In this document: piece by piece, positions 1 through 12,048 of the stretch
How positions within the stretch are numbered: the first letter of the stretch is position 1
Layout: every line of letters starts with the position of its first letter
Assembly: GCA_013433145.1 (NCBI GenBank)
Contig: CM024170.1
Span: forward strand, 2,063,214 to 2,127,213
DNA length: 64,000 bases
Source of the DNA: Ascaris suum
Taxonomy: Eukaryota; Nematoda; Chromadorea; Rhabditida; Ascarididae
Direction: 5' to 3'
Translations under genes and position numbers: made by a program
The notes under the pieces: generated by a model
Database searches by the model: none
Told to the model about the DNA's origin: nothing
What the model saw: only the letters and a program-made list of their open reading frames with translations

Positions 1-53
1 AAGAAGAAGCACTAATGGCATGGCTAATAAGTTTCTTAAAATTCGATGAATTT

Positions 54-115
54 CGAGAGAGGGGGAGAGAGTCCGAGAGAGAGAGAGACCGAGAGAGAGA
101 GGGAGAAAGAGAGAT
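54..115. repeat. GA-rich simple repeat
   Basis: Imperfect (GA)n tract on the plus strand, interrupted by short G runs and by gtccgag/accgag units. It is low-complexity purine DNA. The short Arg/Glu-rich open frame through it is produced by the repeat and is not a gene. Confidence 0.9.
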
Positions 116-1417
116 ATGCCCACAGGGTCTCATAATGGCATCTCTAAAATTTTCCAAAGTAAACATAAAAATAAACAGGCCGATCTGGCGGATGCACCAT
201 TTGTTATCTATTTACCCGTGCTTTGCAAAAGCACATTACGACAACGATGGAAGTATCATTTGTATATATAAGCCAGACCTTATTCACCTTCTTCGCGCTA
301 CCGGCCTCCTCGCCACTTCTACTGAACGCCACTAACCTGCTACCTCTCCCTCGAGAACTTCTTGAGCTTCGCTTCACCCCATTATCTTCCAGTAAAATCA
401 CTGAAAAAAGTGGTGGTTTTTCATGCTGGAATGGAAGGAGGAATTTCTAAAATGCTTCAAAATGCAGTTAACGCAATATGCATTCGCGGAGTGCTTTGAA
501 GAGAAAACGTCAGCACATTATTCTCGTGGCAGGTCGGCAAGTGTCGGCAGCCATATCTGTTCGGAGGGCAAAACTTGTGAAACAATTTCTTCCAAGCTCA
601 AAATCTATCGACGGAATTTTCAAAGCTATGCTGGGCAAAACTATGAACGTTCTGCCGACTAAACTTTTGATTGGGAAATATTGGTTTTGGAAATTCGGTC
701 GGGTAGGTTTGATGGCTTAGTTAACGAATTGTTGCTGATTCATGGGATCAAGCTTAAGGCGGCAGGTAGCAGACTGTGCTGTGAGGAGAAATTTGAGGTG
801 ATGAGTTAGTTGTGAGATTGACTGCGATGTGCTGCCAATAGGTTGTAGAGATTACTACACTTTAGTTAATAATGAAGCCACCAAGCAATGAAATATGAGC
901 TAAAGTGAGCAGTTGATGACGACTGCTTCTAGAATAAAATGTCCGCAGGTAAATAATAGAGCTCGCGAGCTTCTTTTTAAAGAAATTTGAATCCAGCTAT
1001 TGAGTCCTCAAATAGTTGGAATAGATAATATACAATAGCCTTAGCAGAAATTTGTGCAAATAAGATTGAGTCCATCATTTCGCTTTTATATTCGCTATTT
1101 ATGTAGTCATCGAATCGCTCTTATAAAATTATGGCACAAAATCCACTCAGCATCTATGATTTAAAAAATCTCGAACTTCACTAAATGAAAAACATTTTTT
1201 TCCGCAATATTTACAATATTAGCCGTAAATATTTTCGGCTTAACCAACAATTCTAGTTCATTCCTAAATGGGCCATAAAGTGAGCCAAAGTGGGCCATAT
1301 GGATTCGCAAATAGCACATCGTTAGCTAGTGGACAATAGGTTGAGGAGTATGGAAAGGTTAGAGCGGATTGAAGGGTAAAATGTAGGCTGGAAAACGATG
1401 AGCTACTGAAGTGGAGC

Positions 1418-1531
1418 ATGATCCGTACTCCGGCCACTTTTTTCCTGGTCATTTGCGCCTCGATGATTTGCTCTACAGCTAGATGCGCCGTAATTACTTG
1501 TTTCTTCCATTTTTCAAGAACTCACTACAAG
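1418..1531 (+). CDS. Possible first exon with signal peptide (unassigned)
   Basis: An ATG opens a frame whose first 23 residues are MIRTPATFFLVICASMICST followed by ARC: a basic start, a hydrophobic core and small residues, as in a secretory signal. Possible donors in phase 0 are GCC|GTAATT at 1489/1490 and AAG|GTTTCG at 1531/1532. The exon at 4581 also needs a phase-0 donor, so the two could belong to one small secreted protein. No intervening exon was found and no clear trans-splice acceptor precedes the ATG, so the link is only a suggestion. The frame stays open to 1777, which could equally be chance. Confidence 0.25.
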
Positions 1532-4500
1532 GTTTCGGGTAGCAAATATTGTACCTATGGAGGCTACCTGCAGAAAGTTTCGAAGGACTTAGCTACACAA
1601 AGAAATGGAACAAATCAGCATAAGTTTATAAGGCGCAATGGAAAATATGCGCCGCTCATTTTTCTTCGCTGTCGTAATCCCGGAATCGTTGCAAGTAAAT
1701 CCCGAAATGCCATGGAGCAAAATCATTCCTTATGGTCGAGAAAGTTCGCGCATCAAATAAACATTTCTACCAGCTGAATAAATGCTTTCTTCTCATTTCT
1801 CAACGTTATTCGGTCATGTGATGTACAAAAAAAACCTCCTTCGTAGTCGGTATGAGTGAGGTTTACAGGGATCGTTTAAATTGCGCCTCCAAACCTTCGC
1901 TGGTTCTCGCTAGAATCTTTTATTGCTCTAGGTTCTTCAAGGATATTCCTTAGAGCTGAGAAGAAGAGCACATCTCATTTAAACGAAACAGCTATGTAAT
2001 GACAGTAATCGAAATACCACCCATAATTAGATAACAGATGTTCATCAAAAATTAAGTAATTTAAGCAACAGTTAAGTGAAAATAAAAATATTTTTGCTAA
2101 CAAATTTTACTGTTCTATTTAGTGCTTTTAAATTTCCTCAAGGAGGTGTATCTCCCTTTTTGCACACTTCCCGTGTGCCTTCCTTTCCCTCCCCTCACCT
2201 CCCCCCCTTCTCCCAACACATGACGCTTCGACTACCCTTTAAGGAGAAAAATTCAATTCCGCAAAAGAAAAAAATTCTTAAAACTTAAAAAAAAATAAAA
2301 ACCGATATTTTGAAACGATTTCAAAAACATTTGGTGCCTTTAATAGTGAGTTAAAAGACGCCTAAAACTTGCAATCCAGGAATAGCTATGGACAGATATG
2401 ATGAATTGTTCTACGCGTGTTTCGTTCACAACTGAATTTTGTGGATCTTCAATGCGGTATGCGTATACCCATTAAATAGAGTAGTTTGTAAAAGAGTAAT
2501 CATCTACATTTTGAAGACGTTTATCTTTTTTTTCTTCAACAAAGAAAAACGAGGAAACGATTTGCTATTGAGTGAACAAATGGAATGAGATATTGCAGAT
2601 GGACGATATATCTAGGATATAAGAGAGAAACAACTAATTTAAACTTTATAGGCATATAAAGGTTTATTTACCTGGTAGAGATGAACGAATAATTAATAAA
2701 GAAATAGAAAGTCTATTATTGAAATGAAAAGGGAAACAGCGGTTATTACTGGATGAGGTTCATTAAAGAATATAGCATCTTTTAGCCATATTTTTCAAGC
2801 AATTGGCTTTTAATTTATTCATTTTTTTTCCACCTAATCGAGCTTCCATAGGAATCATCCATCGCAGAAGGTACATAGGAAAAATTCATAAGCGCATCTA
2901 TTGATCTGCCGCTATACTAATGCAAAGAGAGGAACCTATTTGAGATTTAAAGGTCATAAATTGTCAAGCTATAATCAAAAAAATTACCAAGCCATAAATT
3001 GCAAAGACCTAAGGATAAGAGTGTTAAAAACAGATAAACATCTGCCTCTAATAGGCTTAATTTCAAAAAAAAAACGTTTAAATATATGCAATATAAAGTG
3101 CCTTCCGGAAACTATATAAGCTCTGTCAATAAGAAAACAATTGAATTTTAGTTAACGCAATATTGCAGATTATAGTTGAGATCACCTCTTTGAAATGCCC
3201 AATTGCTTTATTAGTGAGAGTTTGTGGGAATACTTTTTCATAAAAGAGACAAATAAATTCTAACAATAATTGAATTTCCTCTTAAATCGAAAAAAAAAAT
3301 TCGTCTCATAAAAATCAACATATGCGTTAATCATTCTTATTGAATAGCATTCTCGTCAGTTGTATTGATGTATATTTTCCACTAAGGACTAAAAAATAAA
3401 TGTCACTCTTATACTATTCGTCCTCCAGAATCCCAAGATTTTCGTGCTCCAGAATCCCAATACAATCAAGGATTTTTAGCGCACTCACCCTGAGCATAAG
3501 CATTCGTCTTCATTAAACCTCCTCAACACTCGCTATCCTTCAAACTCCTCACCACCACATCGTAAATAGACCAACAGTATTTGTACTCATACCCGAAGAT
3601 GCGAAATGTTATGTGAATTTTGCTATCGTGCAGTACGGGTTCATTTTAATGTGATCAGAGAGGAGTGAGAAATCTCTCACCACCTAATGAAATGAGCGCA
3701 CAAGAGTAACCACTGTAACGTCGATTGTGAGCAAAAATATACCGATGAAATTCTTCGTTGATAATATGGAACTTCTTTGTGGTGCATGTTGCGCTCATGT
3801 CATAAAATGGTTAAATGCCTGCGGCAATATGTCGAGCATCCTATCTCTAGCCACCTATTAGAAATTATAAATCTTCAGTACTTTATTTTTGACATAGAAC
3901 GCTGCAACGTCAAGTCTCCGTTGTTACACTATATGCAAGGAAAAAATCAATAGTGCTGCATTTAGTGAATTTTAGTTGTTTTTTTTTAATGGGTCCATTT
4001 TTTTTCTCAATCCTGAAAGATCGGAATAATTCGTTTCATTTAATAACGCCTTGAAATTTCCAACAATTTTGATAACTTCCATTAAAAATTTTTGATGAAT
4101 TGAACAATTCCGCTATCTGTTCAAAAATCTTGCAACAGCTGACAAGAATCGACTCTTTTTTCGCCGAAATTCATCGACGTCAACGATTTGATTAATCCAT
4201 AGAGATTCTTTTATTTGCAATTTTAGTTCAACTCATCCTATCAGAAGTTTTTGCTTCCTCTAAATTTGAATAATTCGGTTTAATTCGATTCTTTTAAGTG
4301 TTTCAATTCGTCTCTAAAGTTACACTTATCCGTTGATAGTTTACGATGAAATATTCATTGATATAATAATCGTGCAGATTATCCCTATAACTTACTATGG
4401 ACTCATTTTCGCTTTTATATATTTGATAATAAATATATGAAGAAATTATCATAATATTATTTAATAATTATTCAACAATATAAAATATTCATTATTATTT

Positions 4501-4580
4501 AATATTACCGTGGTTTTTGGATATTTTCTATAGTGTTTTTTAATCTACACAATAAGACGAATGTATTTTTATGTTTATAG

Positions 4581-4910
4581 GTTGCCGATGTGTTTAATAA
4601 TGCAAGTGCCGAGATACGTGCAGAATTACACGAATTGAACGATGCAGTAACGTCTCGTAGTGATGTTCAACATCGTCTACGTGAACGTCTTCTCGAACAT
4701 ATGCAACGATTTCGACTCGGTATCGCCGAGCATTTTCGACGAATGAATCATCTAATTGGAAGTTTCTTCGGTAGAAACTGTGAACGATGCTATCATCATA
4801 TGCATCATCCGCATCATATGCACGGATGTCATCATTGCTTCAATGATACACCTCCGGCACCGATTCAATATTTCATCGATCCACGTCGTGTGCATTACTG
4901 GCCTTAAAGC
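4581..4910 (+). CDS. Terminal exon of a His/Cys-rich protein of unknown function
   Basis: The exon starts after a nematode-like acceptor (atgtttatag|GTT) in phase 0 and reads 109 residues to a TAA stop. An in-frame TAG directly before it shows it must be spliced on. Codon choice is strongly coding-like (CGT/CGA Arg, GAA, CAT). The first about 65 residues form a charged, Arg-rich amphipathic helix region (SRSDVQHRLRERLLEHMQRF). Then comes CERC, a 12-residue spacer rich in His and Met, and CHHC, that is a CxxC-X12-CxxC layout that could bind a metal. The tail is Pro/aromatic and ends VHYWP. I do not recognise the family. Upstream exons were not identified. The opposite-strand open frame at 4752-5168 is a shadow of the His/Met codons. 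Confidence 0.7.
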
Positions 4911-5158
4911 TATTAACGCCAAAATATTGCGCATAAATAATGACGAATGCTCGTGAAAGAACGTGCTGTTAGATAGGTGATTAGCAATATAAAGAAGTGT
5001 GCAAGAGAATATGAGTATAATGGAAACTATTAAACGTACTCGAAACAATGTGCTTAAATTCACATATGGACAAGAATACCTCCTTACGTTATTCCCTCTG
5101 TGATTTGTCGAAGTAGGCGATTGACCGCAAATATTGACATCGTTTTGAAGTAATGTGC

Positions 5159-5164
5159 AATAAA
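5159..5164 (+). terminator. Candidate polyadenylation signal for the His-rich gene
   Basis: A plus-strand AATAAA lies about 250 bp after the stop codon at 4910, in gtgcAATAAAgc. It is the first canonical hexamer downstream, so it is a plausible 3' end signal. Inference only. Confidence 0.4.
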
Positions 5165-6268
5165 GCAAAAAGGCCTGAAAATTTTAATTGATCAGAACAA
5201 TTTTGAAATGAGAAGTGGAAAGACCTGGAAATTTGAGAAGTTTGGAAGAAAAAGCATCGAGAAATGTAAATCAGGCGAGCGTCCTTGGCGTTCTTTTTTT
5301 CAGTCGTTTCAAGTTTCAATATCCATACGTCACTTATACGAATCAAGTTGGAAAATTTCGCCGCTGAGATTCTCATTAAATTTTTTAGAACTTGATCTAT
5401 GATGCCTTATGAATTATTCAGCCGCAAGGATTTAGCTAAAACAACGAGCCATGTAATTCTGAAAAACCCGAAGGATGAGGAGGAATGTGCAAATCCGTGT
5501 GTGTGTTTCAGATATTGAGTTGCACGTAGCATGACGTACAATGGTGAGGTCAAGCTAGAACCACGGGCGAGGTCAAGCTAAGGTGAAAGAAGCTCTACGC
5601 TACTAGTGTTGATTGAATAGAGAGGATACTTCTAAAATCCGACTCCATCTCTTCACCTTCTTTAACAGATGATATCACCACTTGGCAGCGTTTAATATTC
5701 ATTTCTATGTCATTTTTACTTTCATACATATGCATTTCGTTGTAAATATTTCAATAAAACTATCCTTTGCCATAGTTTTGCGCAAAATTTGCAAATCATA
5801 TTGACGAATATCTCTCACTCAACAGAAAAATAAAGAAACAGAAAGATATATCAGCGAATTTCCATGAAAAAAACAAAAATAATATCCTTTCAGCAAGACT
5901 TTAATCGTATTTCCGAAGCAGATGTTGCGTATAATTTCCTCTTCCATATTAACTCTTTTAATTTTATCGTTTAAAAAAAAAAAAAATTCCAATTAGAAAA
6001 AAATAAAAATTTCACATTAGAATATTATAAAAATTTCTTTTTTATTTATTCATTAAAAATTTCTGCAGAAAATCTTAGAAAAACGATAATATTCCCTTCC
6101 AAAAAGTTATTTATTCGATTGTGATTTCAATTAAAATCGCCTCATAATATTATCGACTCGATTGATTTGTTGCGAATTTTCTAGTAATTAAAAATATATA
6201 TTACTATCAAATAAACGTAAATACTTTGGTTACGCTGTAAGCACAACAATTGCTGATTTATGTCTACT

Positions 6269-6340
6269 CTATTCGTTAACCAGTAATTAGTGTTTATTGC
6301 ATCCCACTATTCGTTAACCAGTAATTAGTGTTTATTGCAT
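6269..6340. repeat. Tandem duplication, two 34-bp copies with 38-bp period
   Basis: The 34 bases starting ctattcgttaacc occur at 6269-6302 and again, identically, at 6307-6340, separated by four bases. Perfect identity in intergenic DNA points to a recent local duplication or an assembly slip. Confidence 0.85.
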
Positions 6341-9087
6341 GCAACATTTTGGCTACAAAAAATGTCCATTGAAACGATGTAATTCTCATAAATTGATTGG
6401 AAATTTTTGAATTGATATGAAAGCAATATGCAAATTCTAAAGCTTTATTGATAAGAAAATTCATAAGAAGAAAAAAAGCTTTGAAGAGAAAAATCGTCAT
6501 TTTTTTTGAAAACACTTATGACCACTAAAAGAAAGATATTTACATGACAGCTGAGAGGAAAAAAAAAAGATGAAACATCTTCGAATAATTGGAACAGTTC
6601 GACTAAGGCAACGAACAAACACAATCAATCATTATATGCAACAGAATATTTTATAAATTGAATACAATTACGATGAAAGATTTCATCGAAGAAAAAAAAA
6701 ACAAAAGGAAATAAAGGAAAATGAAGAAAAAAAAAAAGAAAGTTGGAAGGGAAATCACAACACGGAAGACCCAATAAATTCTTTCGCAAATATTTGCAAT
6801 CGATAAGGAATATTTCCCAAATTAATTCCTATGAGACATCTCGCTTAATAGTACAATACAATTGAGCAAAACGATCTCAATTAAGAAATTGCAATTCCTA
6901 TCTACCATTGAAGATCGCTTTCAAGAACAACTTTCGGCAGGATAGCGATGCAATCTTGAATACGATTGACCTATATAGAGAAAAATGAACCTACTTTTAT
7001 CATTCATCGAATTCTCGTTACAATAAAAGAGAACCTACAGTTTTCTGATTCCCTCTGATGTATCTGAATCCGACACCCTTCTAATCTTTGGAATTTGCAA
7101 TAATTGTTTTATATTACAGTTCTCAACGACCTTATTCTCCCACTTCCATAAGTAAAGAAACAAACAATTCTTAACTGCGACTGACGCTCATAATTAACGA
7201 AACTCGCCCAAAGAAAAACCACCGAATTTGATATTTTTTTATTTTTAAGCACAAAAAGTGCAATTCGACTATTTCAGCGATCATTCGCCTTCCTCGATGA
7301 CAGAGTCTAATTCTTGATGAAATCCAAAGAGATGCATGTACTCTATCAAATGAAATGAGAGCGAAGGTCGTCGCCAACTATAATGCCTATTCTGAAGTCA
7401 AAATAAACCTACTAGGATGAATGGTTTTATTTGAACGTCCCCAAAACAACACTATTTTCCGTTATAACGTCTATGTCTAACGTTATCATTACGTTTATAC
7501 ATCAATAAAAGACCATTCAATCCTTTTTTAAACCAAAGAAATAAAAGAATGGGAGTATGCTATAAAACAGTCATTTGTTATAAGCGATAGATATATACAA
7601 CGAGAAAAACTCAATAAAAAAATTGCTCTAATTTTACTAATTACAATCATGAGGAAAATAATGCAATTTAAAAATTGCTTAGGAAAAGATTTTCTTTTTA
7701 AATATTGAAATAAAAGTATTTCAACATTAATGTCACTCTTTTTGTATTGCTTATAACTACGCAAGTGAATATATAAAAATACAAAGAAACAAACTTAATT
7801 TAATCCAAAATAATAAAATCGTGACATAAATAATAATAATAAAAGAAAACCACATCAAACTGCAATAAAATTTCCCGTCAAGGAGTAAAAAAAAATTCCA
7901 ATCAACAATAAAACGAAATTGATCTTTGCATCAATAGCATAAATCGCAGAATCTCATATTCTAATCCAAGAAACAAAACAATTGCTGACATAAACATAAA
8001 TATTTGAGCGAATAATATCACAACACTTCACGAGCTCATAGTTAATGAAATCAATTAGGTGAATAACCTCGATGATATCCAGCATCGTGTTTTTTTTTCT
8101 ACACTTCAACTTAATATTGAAATAAATCAACGTGAACTTCACTGAACAATTGCAATTGAATGACGTCATCAAATAGCAACGAGATGGAATGACGAATGAC
8201 ATATCTCCAATGAGGACTTTCATACTTAAAAAAGCTTTCTAATTAACCATAAGCATGATCTCTGATCTCTTATAAATCTTTTCTTAAATGAGAAGGAAGT
8301 GCAAAATTCGTCTTTTTTTTAATTAAAAAAAACTTCCACAACATTCATCAAATAAAAATGAAAAATATGCGACGTTTCCCTTACTGCTCTCCTCATTTGA
8401 TGAATTCCAAGTTTCCGCAAATAATCTCGTAAATACAGGTGTCATCGCTTCCATCTCAAATGTTGTATGCTAATTTTTTAATCAAGTTTGGATACCCATC
8501 CAAGTGTATGCAAATTTCTCAATAAATTCCAACTTGATAAAGATATCATTTCACATGAGTGAGAAATACATTTTAAAGGCACTACAGAAATCTCGTTTAA
8601 ATTGACATATCAGGGAAGTATTCCTAGCATAACTCATCATCGCAACGAAATATCCGATATGATCTGCAAATAAATAGCAACATTAAAAGAAATAAAAAAT
8701 AAAACGCCGGCATTAGATTCACTACATAAATTCCTATCGAATGAATTATTTGCCCGCATCGTTATGTCAATCGAACAAAAGCAAAAAATATTGATATCAA
8801 TAAGCCATAGAACGTCTCAATAAATAGCTTTTTCATAACAAACTCACCGAGGGGAAATACAAAACATTCTTAGGCTTACTTGTGAAAAACTTTGCGCATT
8901 TCTGTTTTTTGCTCAATCTACTTTGCTTTCACCTTCACTTAATGATAGAATTGTAACAGGTTATCTACTTATGCAAATTCATATGTTTTCTACAGTAGAT
9001 ACTTGTGAAGCTCATCTCATATATGCACAAAAAAAATGCTCAAATACGTTCTCAGAATACAGGAAATACAATTTGAGAAGTATCACA

Positions 9088-9126
9088 CCTGAGTGACAAC
9101 AGTAACAACTTTCACCTTCAAAATTG
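9088..9126 (-). pseudogene. Second copy of the LRR-Ig C-terminal segment
   Basis: Read on the minus strand, 36 bases encode K-V-K-V-V-T-V-V-T-Q-V-stop. The true terminal exon 250 bp upstream ends K-I-E-D-V-T-L-I-T-Q-V-stop. About 26 of 36 bases match and both end cactcaggtgtga. It may be an alternative terminal exon (possible acceptor ...ttttgaag|GTG in phase 0) or a relic of a local duplication. Both copies keep T-Q-V-stop. Confidence 0.45.
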
Positions 9127-9331
9127 GTTGCAGCATTTAACAACAAATCAGACGCAATTTATTATGTCTTCTCTTAATGGTTCTTTCGTTTACTTTTTCT
9201 TCGAAGCTTGTGGCGTTACGATCGTCACCGAAATAATAAGAAATAATGCAAAATACCACTTGTCCACTAATGAAAGACGACAGCAACATCATTACCTTGG
9301 TCAAAAGATCCCCATGCATTAAGGCTCATCC

Positions 9332-11953
9332 TCACACCTGAGTGATCAGAGTAACATCTTCAATTTTCGACACGGATGAAGTATCCGCGTCTGTTGACTC
9401 TGACGGCGGGCTGCTACGTAACGATAGACGACGTCGTATAGGTTGCAAGCTACTTGGTGATATTCCAATCTCCCCTTTCGACTGCAATAAAATTACCTTC
9501 TCATATTTACATTCATCAACTCGCTACCGATGATCGGTTATTTTCAGTGGAAGGAAAAGCAATATTCGCCCAGATTGGCATAAGTTTTTAAATATGAGAA
9601 TTTGAATGATTTCCACTCATTACTAACTTCAACTATGAACATAGTTCCCTTAAGGAATACCTAACTGATATGGAGAAGTGCAGTATTAAATTGAAAAAAA
9701 AATTTTTTTTTAAAGAGAAGCTGCTGCGAATGCCCTTTTGCATCCATTAGAATGGGAAACTTAACACACACTATCATTAATGGTAGTGCAAAGAGAATCT
9801 CGCTAATTGACGCACTGCGATGACATCACTGCTTTAAATGTAAATAGGCTGCTCCGAACACATTCCTTTAAGACTCCGGAAGCTCATCTCTTAGCAACTT
9901 TTTGCTCCTCGATATAATGAGCTAATGGTGATTACTTAAATGAAGCAAAACTCTGCTCCGCGGTAATCCTTCAAATGCATCAACAGATGCGCAGGTTCGG
10001 GCTGGAGCAATGAAAAACGGGTCTTTACCAATCTGCAAGGTCACTGGAACAGGTGAAGTTCTGCAATAATGAAATGATCCTCACATATTCATTTACCTAT
10101 TAAACAAAGAGGTCACGATCCGAAGAAACCAGTTCATCGGATCTCACGCAGGACGACTCACAATAGCTTAGTTACCCCTGAATTACAATCACAAAAAAAA
10201 AGAAATTTTGCCTCCAAACATTTCAGCTTCGAGGTTCTCCTAATATTTACTCCACAGATCATCTTACATCACAGCATTTGATAGTCATTCGGATGTCTCA
10301 TAGCTGTTTGAAAATCCTCCCATCATCTTAAGCTATCGTCCTAAGATTGCGAGAACCTATCATGGTGTTAAATATCATTAAAAAAATACGGCAATACTCG
10401 AACCAATCGAAATGAGTTAACAAGGTATGGCAAGAAAACAATATGGAAGGCTGCCGTATGGCAATATACAATCGCAATTCAGGAAAGAGGAGACAGAGAT
10501 GAGAGCATCATACTACCGGCAAGGTAAACACTGAGATTTTAATGCCTCGCAATTTTTAAATTCTATTCTAAAAGCTTTCAACTTTCTATATATGAGACTC
10601 GAAGTCTTCATAATCAACCATTCATGCAAAATTCTCTATCGCTTTTCGCGTCAGTTTGAGATGTAATAGCACGCAGCTTGGACGTTTTTTAACACCACCT
10701 TACATCGTAGAAAGCATTTAATCAAGATGGCCGTCAATCACTATACTCTAGCTTCTATGAGCAGACCTTCAGAACACCACAACTTGTGCTAAGCAAAAAT
10801 GGCGGCAATTTGCCCATTTTATTCTTAGAACGACTGTTGAACGTAAACTAGACTGAATATTTGCAGTTCGATGCACCGCCTCTGAACTCTTCAAGATTAG
10901 ACCCCAACTTTCAGGGTTCTTCTGAAAATTCTTCTGGCATCCCAAGCTTTATGGCTTTTTCGAAATTGCGAGGACATGGAGGAGCTTTGTTGCTTTGACA
11001 AACAACCCCAGCCGAGGTGTGTCAACGTTTGTCTACAGTGTGATATATTCAAGGTTTACTGCATTGCTCTAATTAGCCTAGCCACATTTTCGACACCGTT
11101 AGCAGCAATATGTACAGAGCATGCTTTCAGTTTCTCGCTTGAGATCGAAGCAAAAAAACGACGTTGACGACAATCGCGCTTAGCACCTTTCATTAACAGA
11201 AGTTCATCTAAGACCTGATCTACTGGAGAACAAAGCTATCTCCGAATCCACTTCAAAATTTCAATTCTATAGAATTTTAGCACTAGCAAATAAAAAATGC
11301 ATGCATAATACAGTGAAATAATAAACCACAAAAGGAAAGAAAACGTTAAATCGCTTTTCAGTTTTAAGCTTATACATACGCATTTTGTGCTGCTGATTTA
11401 GTCAGCAAATTAAACAAAAATGTCCAACTGTGATTTGTGGAGCCTCTTAATTCCATTCAACGAAACTTCTGATATTTAATTTTGAACTGCCATGAAAACC
11501 CATAAAATTCCATCATAAAAAAGACGTTGAGAGTGAGGGAAATAAATGGTTGGGAAGTATGACTGAAAAAAACTGTTTGTTAATTGTTAGCTATATTGAG
11601 GATAGCAGCTAATTATATTACTAAATAATTATAAAAAACGATAGGGTAATTCTAAAATGAAAAAAGTCACCATACTTTGCGAGCTTGTCTCGAGGAGGAA
11701 GGCTGCTGTCGGTTACGAGCCGCACCACTTGATAGCTGTTGATGTCGGCTGAACATGCGAGATGGATCTGAGCTGGACGGGCAATGTATGTGTCCGTCCT
11801 CGTCTATTAAATATTCGGGAAGTGAATAATAAGATGAAGAACGTGACAATCCACCCTCTACTTCCAGTTCTTCAATTGGTCCGAGTACCGCTGCTTCCGA
11901 ATGCTGCAATAAATAACAGCATCGAAAATAAAGTAAACCAAAGAATCTTACTA

Positions 11954-12048
<95 letters not shown>

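Larger units (their letters stand above)
1..4580. other. Non-coding or intronic stretch left of the His-rich exon
   Basis: Mostly AT-rich DNA with no convincing coding run except a possible signal-peptide exon at 1418-1531. Because the first confident exon (4581) begins at a splice acceptor, at least part of this stretch must be intron of that gene, or its upstream exons lie before the window. A short duplication of a tccagaatccc unit is seen around 3423-3460. I see no RNA gene or recognisable transposon here. Confidence 0.6.
4911..9331. other. AT-rich intergenic stretch
   Basis: Contains the 3' flank of the His-rich gene and the 3' flank of the LRR-Ig gene on the opposite strand, so the two genes are convergent. 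It holds long A/T runs, a 34-bp direct duplication at 6269-6340, a duplicated gaggtcaagcta unit near 5550-5580, and a second copy of the LRR-Ig C-terminal codons near 9088-9126. Short open frames at about 6832-6953 (+) and 7287-7352 (-) have some coding-like codons but nothing to join to. Confidence 0.6.

Noticed and set aside
4752..5168. 138-codon minus-strand open frame rich in His/Met/Ile
   Set aside because: It is antisense to the His/Met codons of the 4581-4910 exon; the reverse of CAT/ATG-rich sequence is again CAT/ATG-rich.
7287..7352. Minus-strand short exon-like frame YMHLFGFHQELDSVIEEGE
   Set aside because: Plausible codons and an acceptor (ttgatag), but only about 21 codons and the LRR-Ig gene already ends upstream; no donor exon to join.
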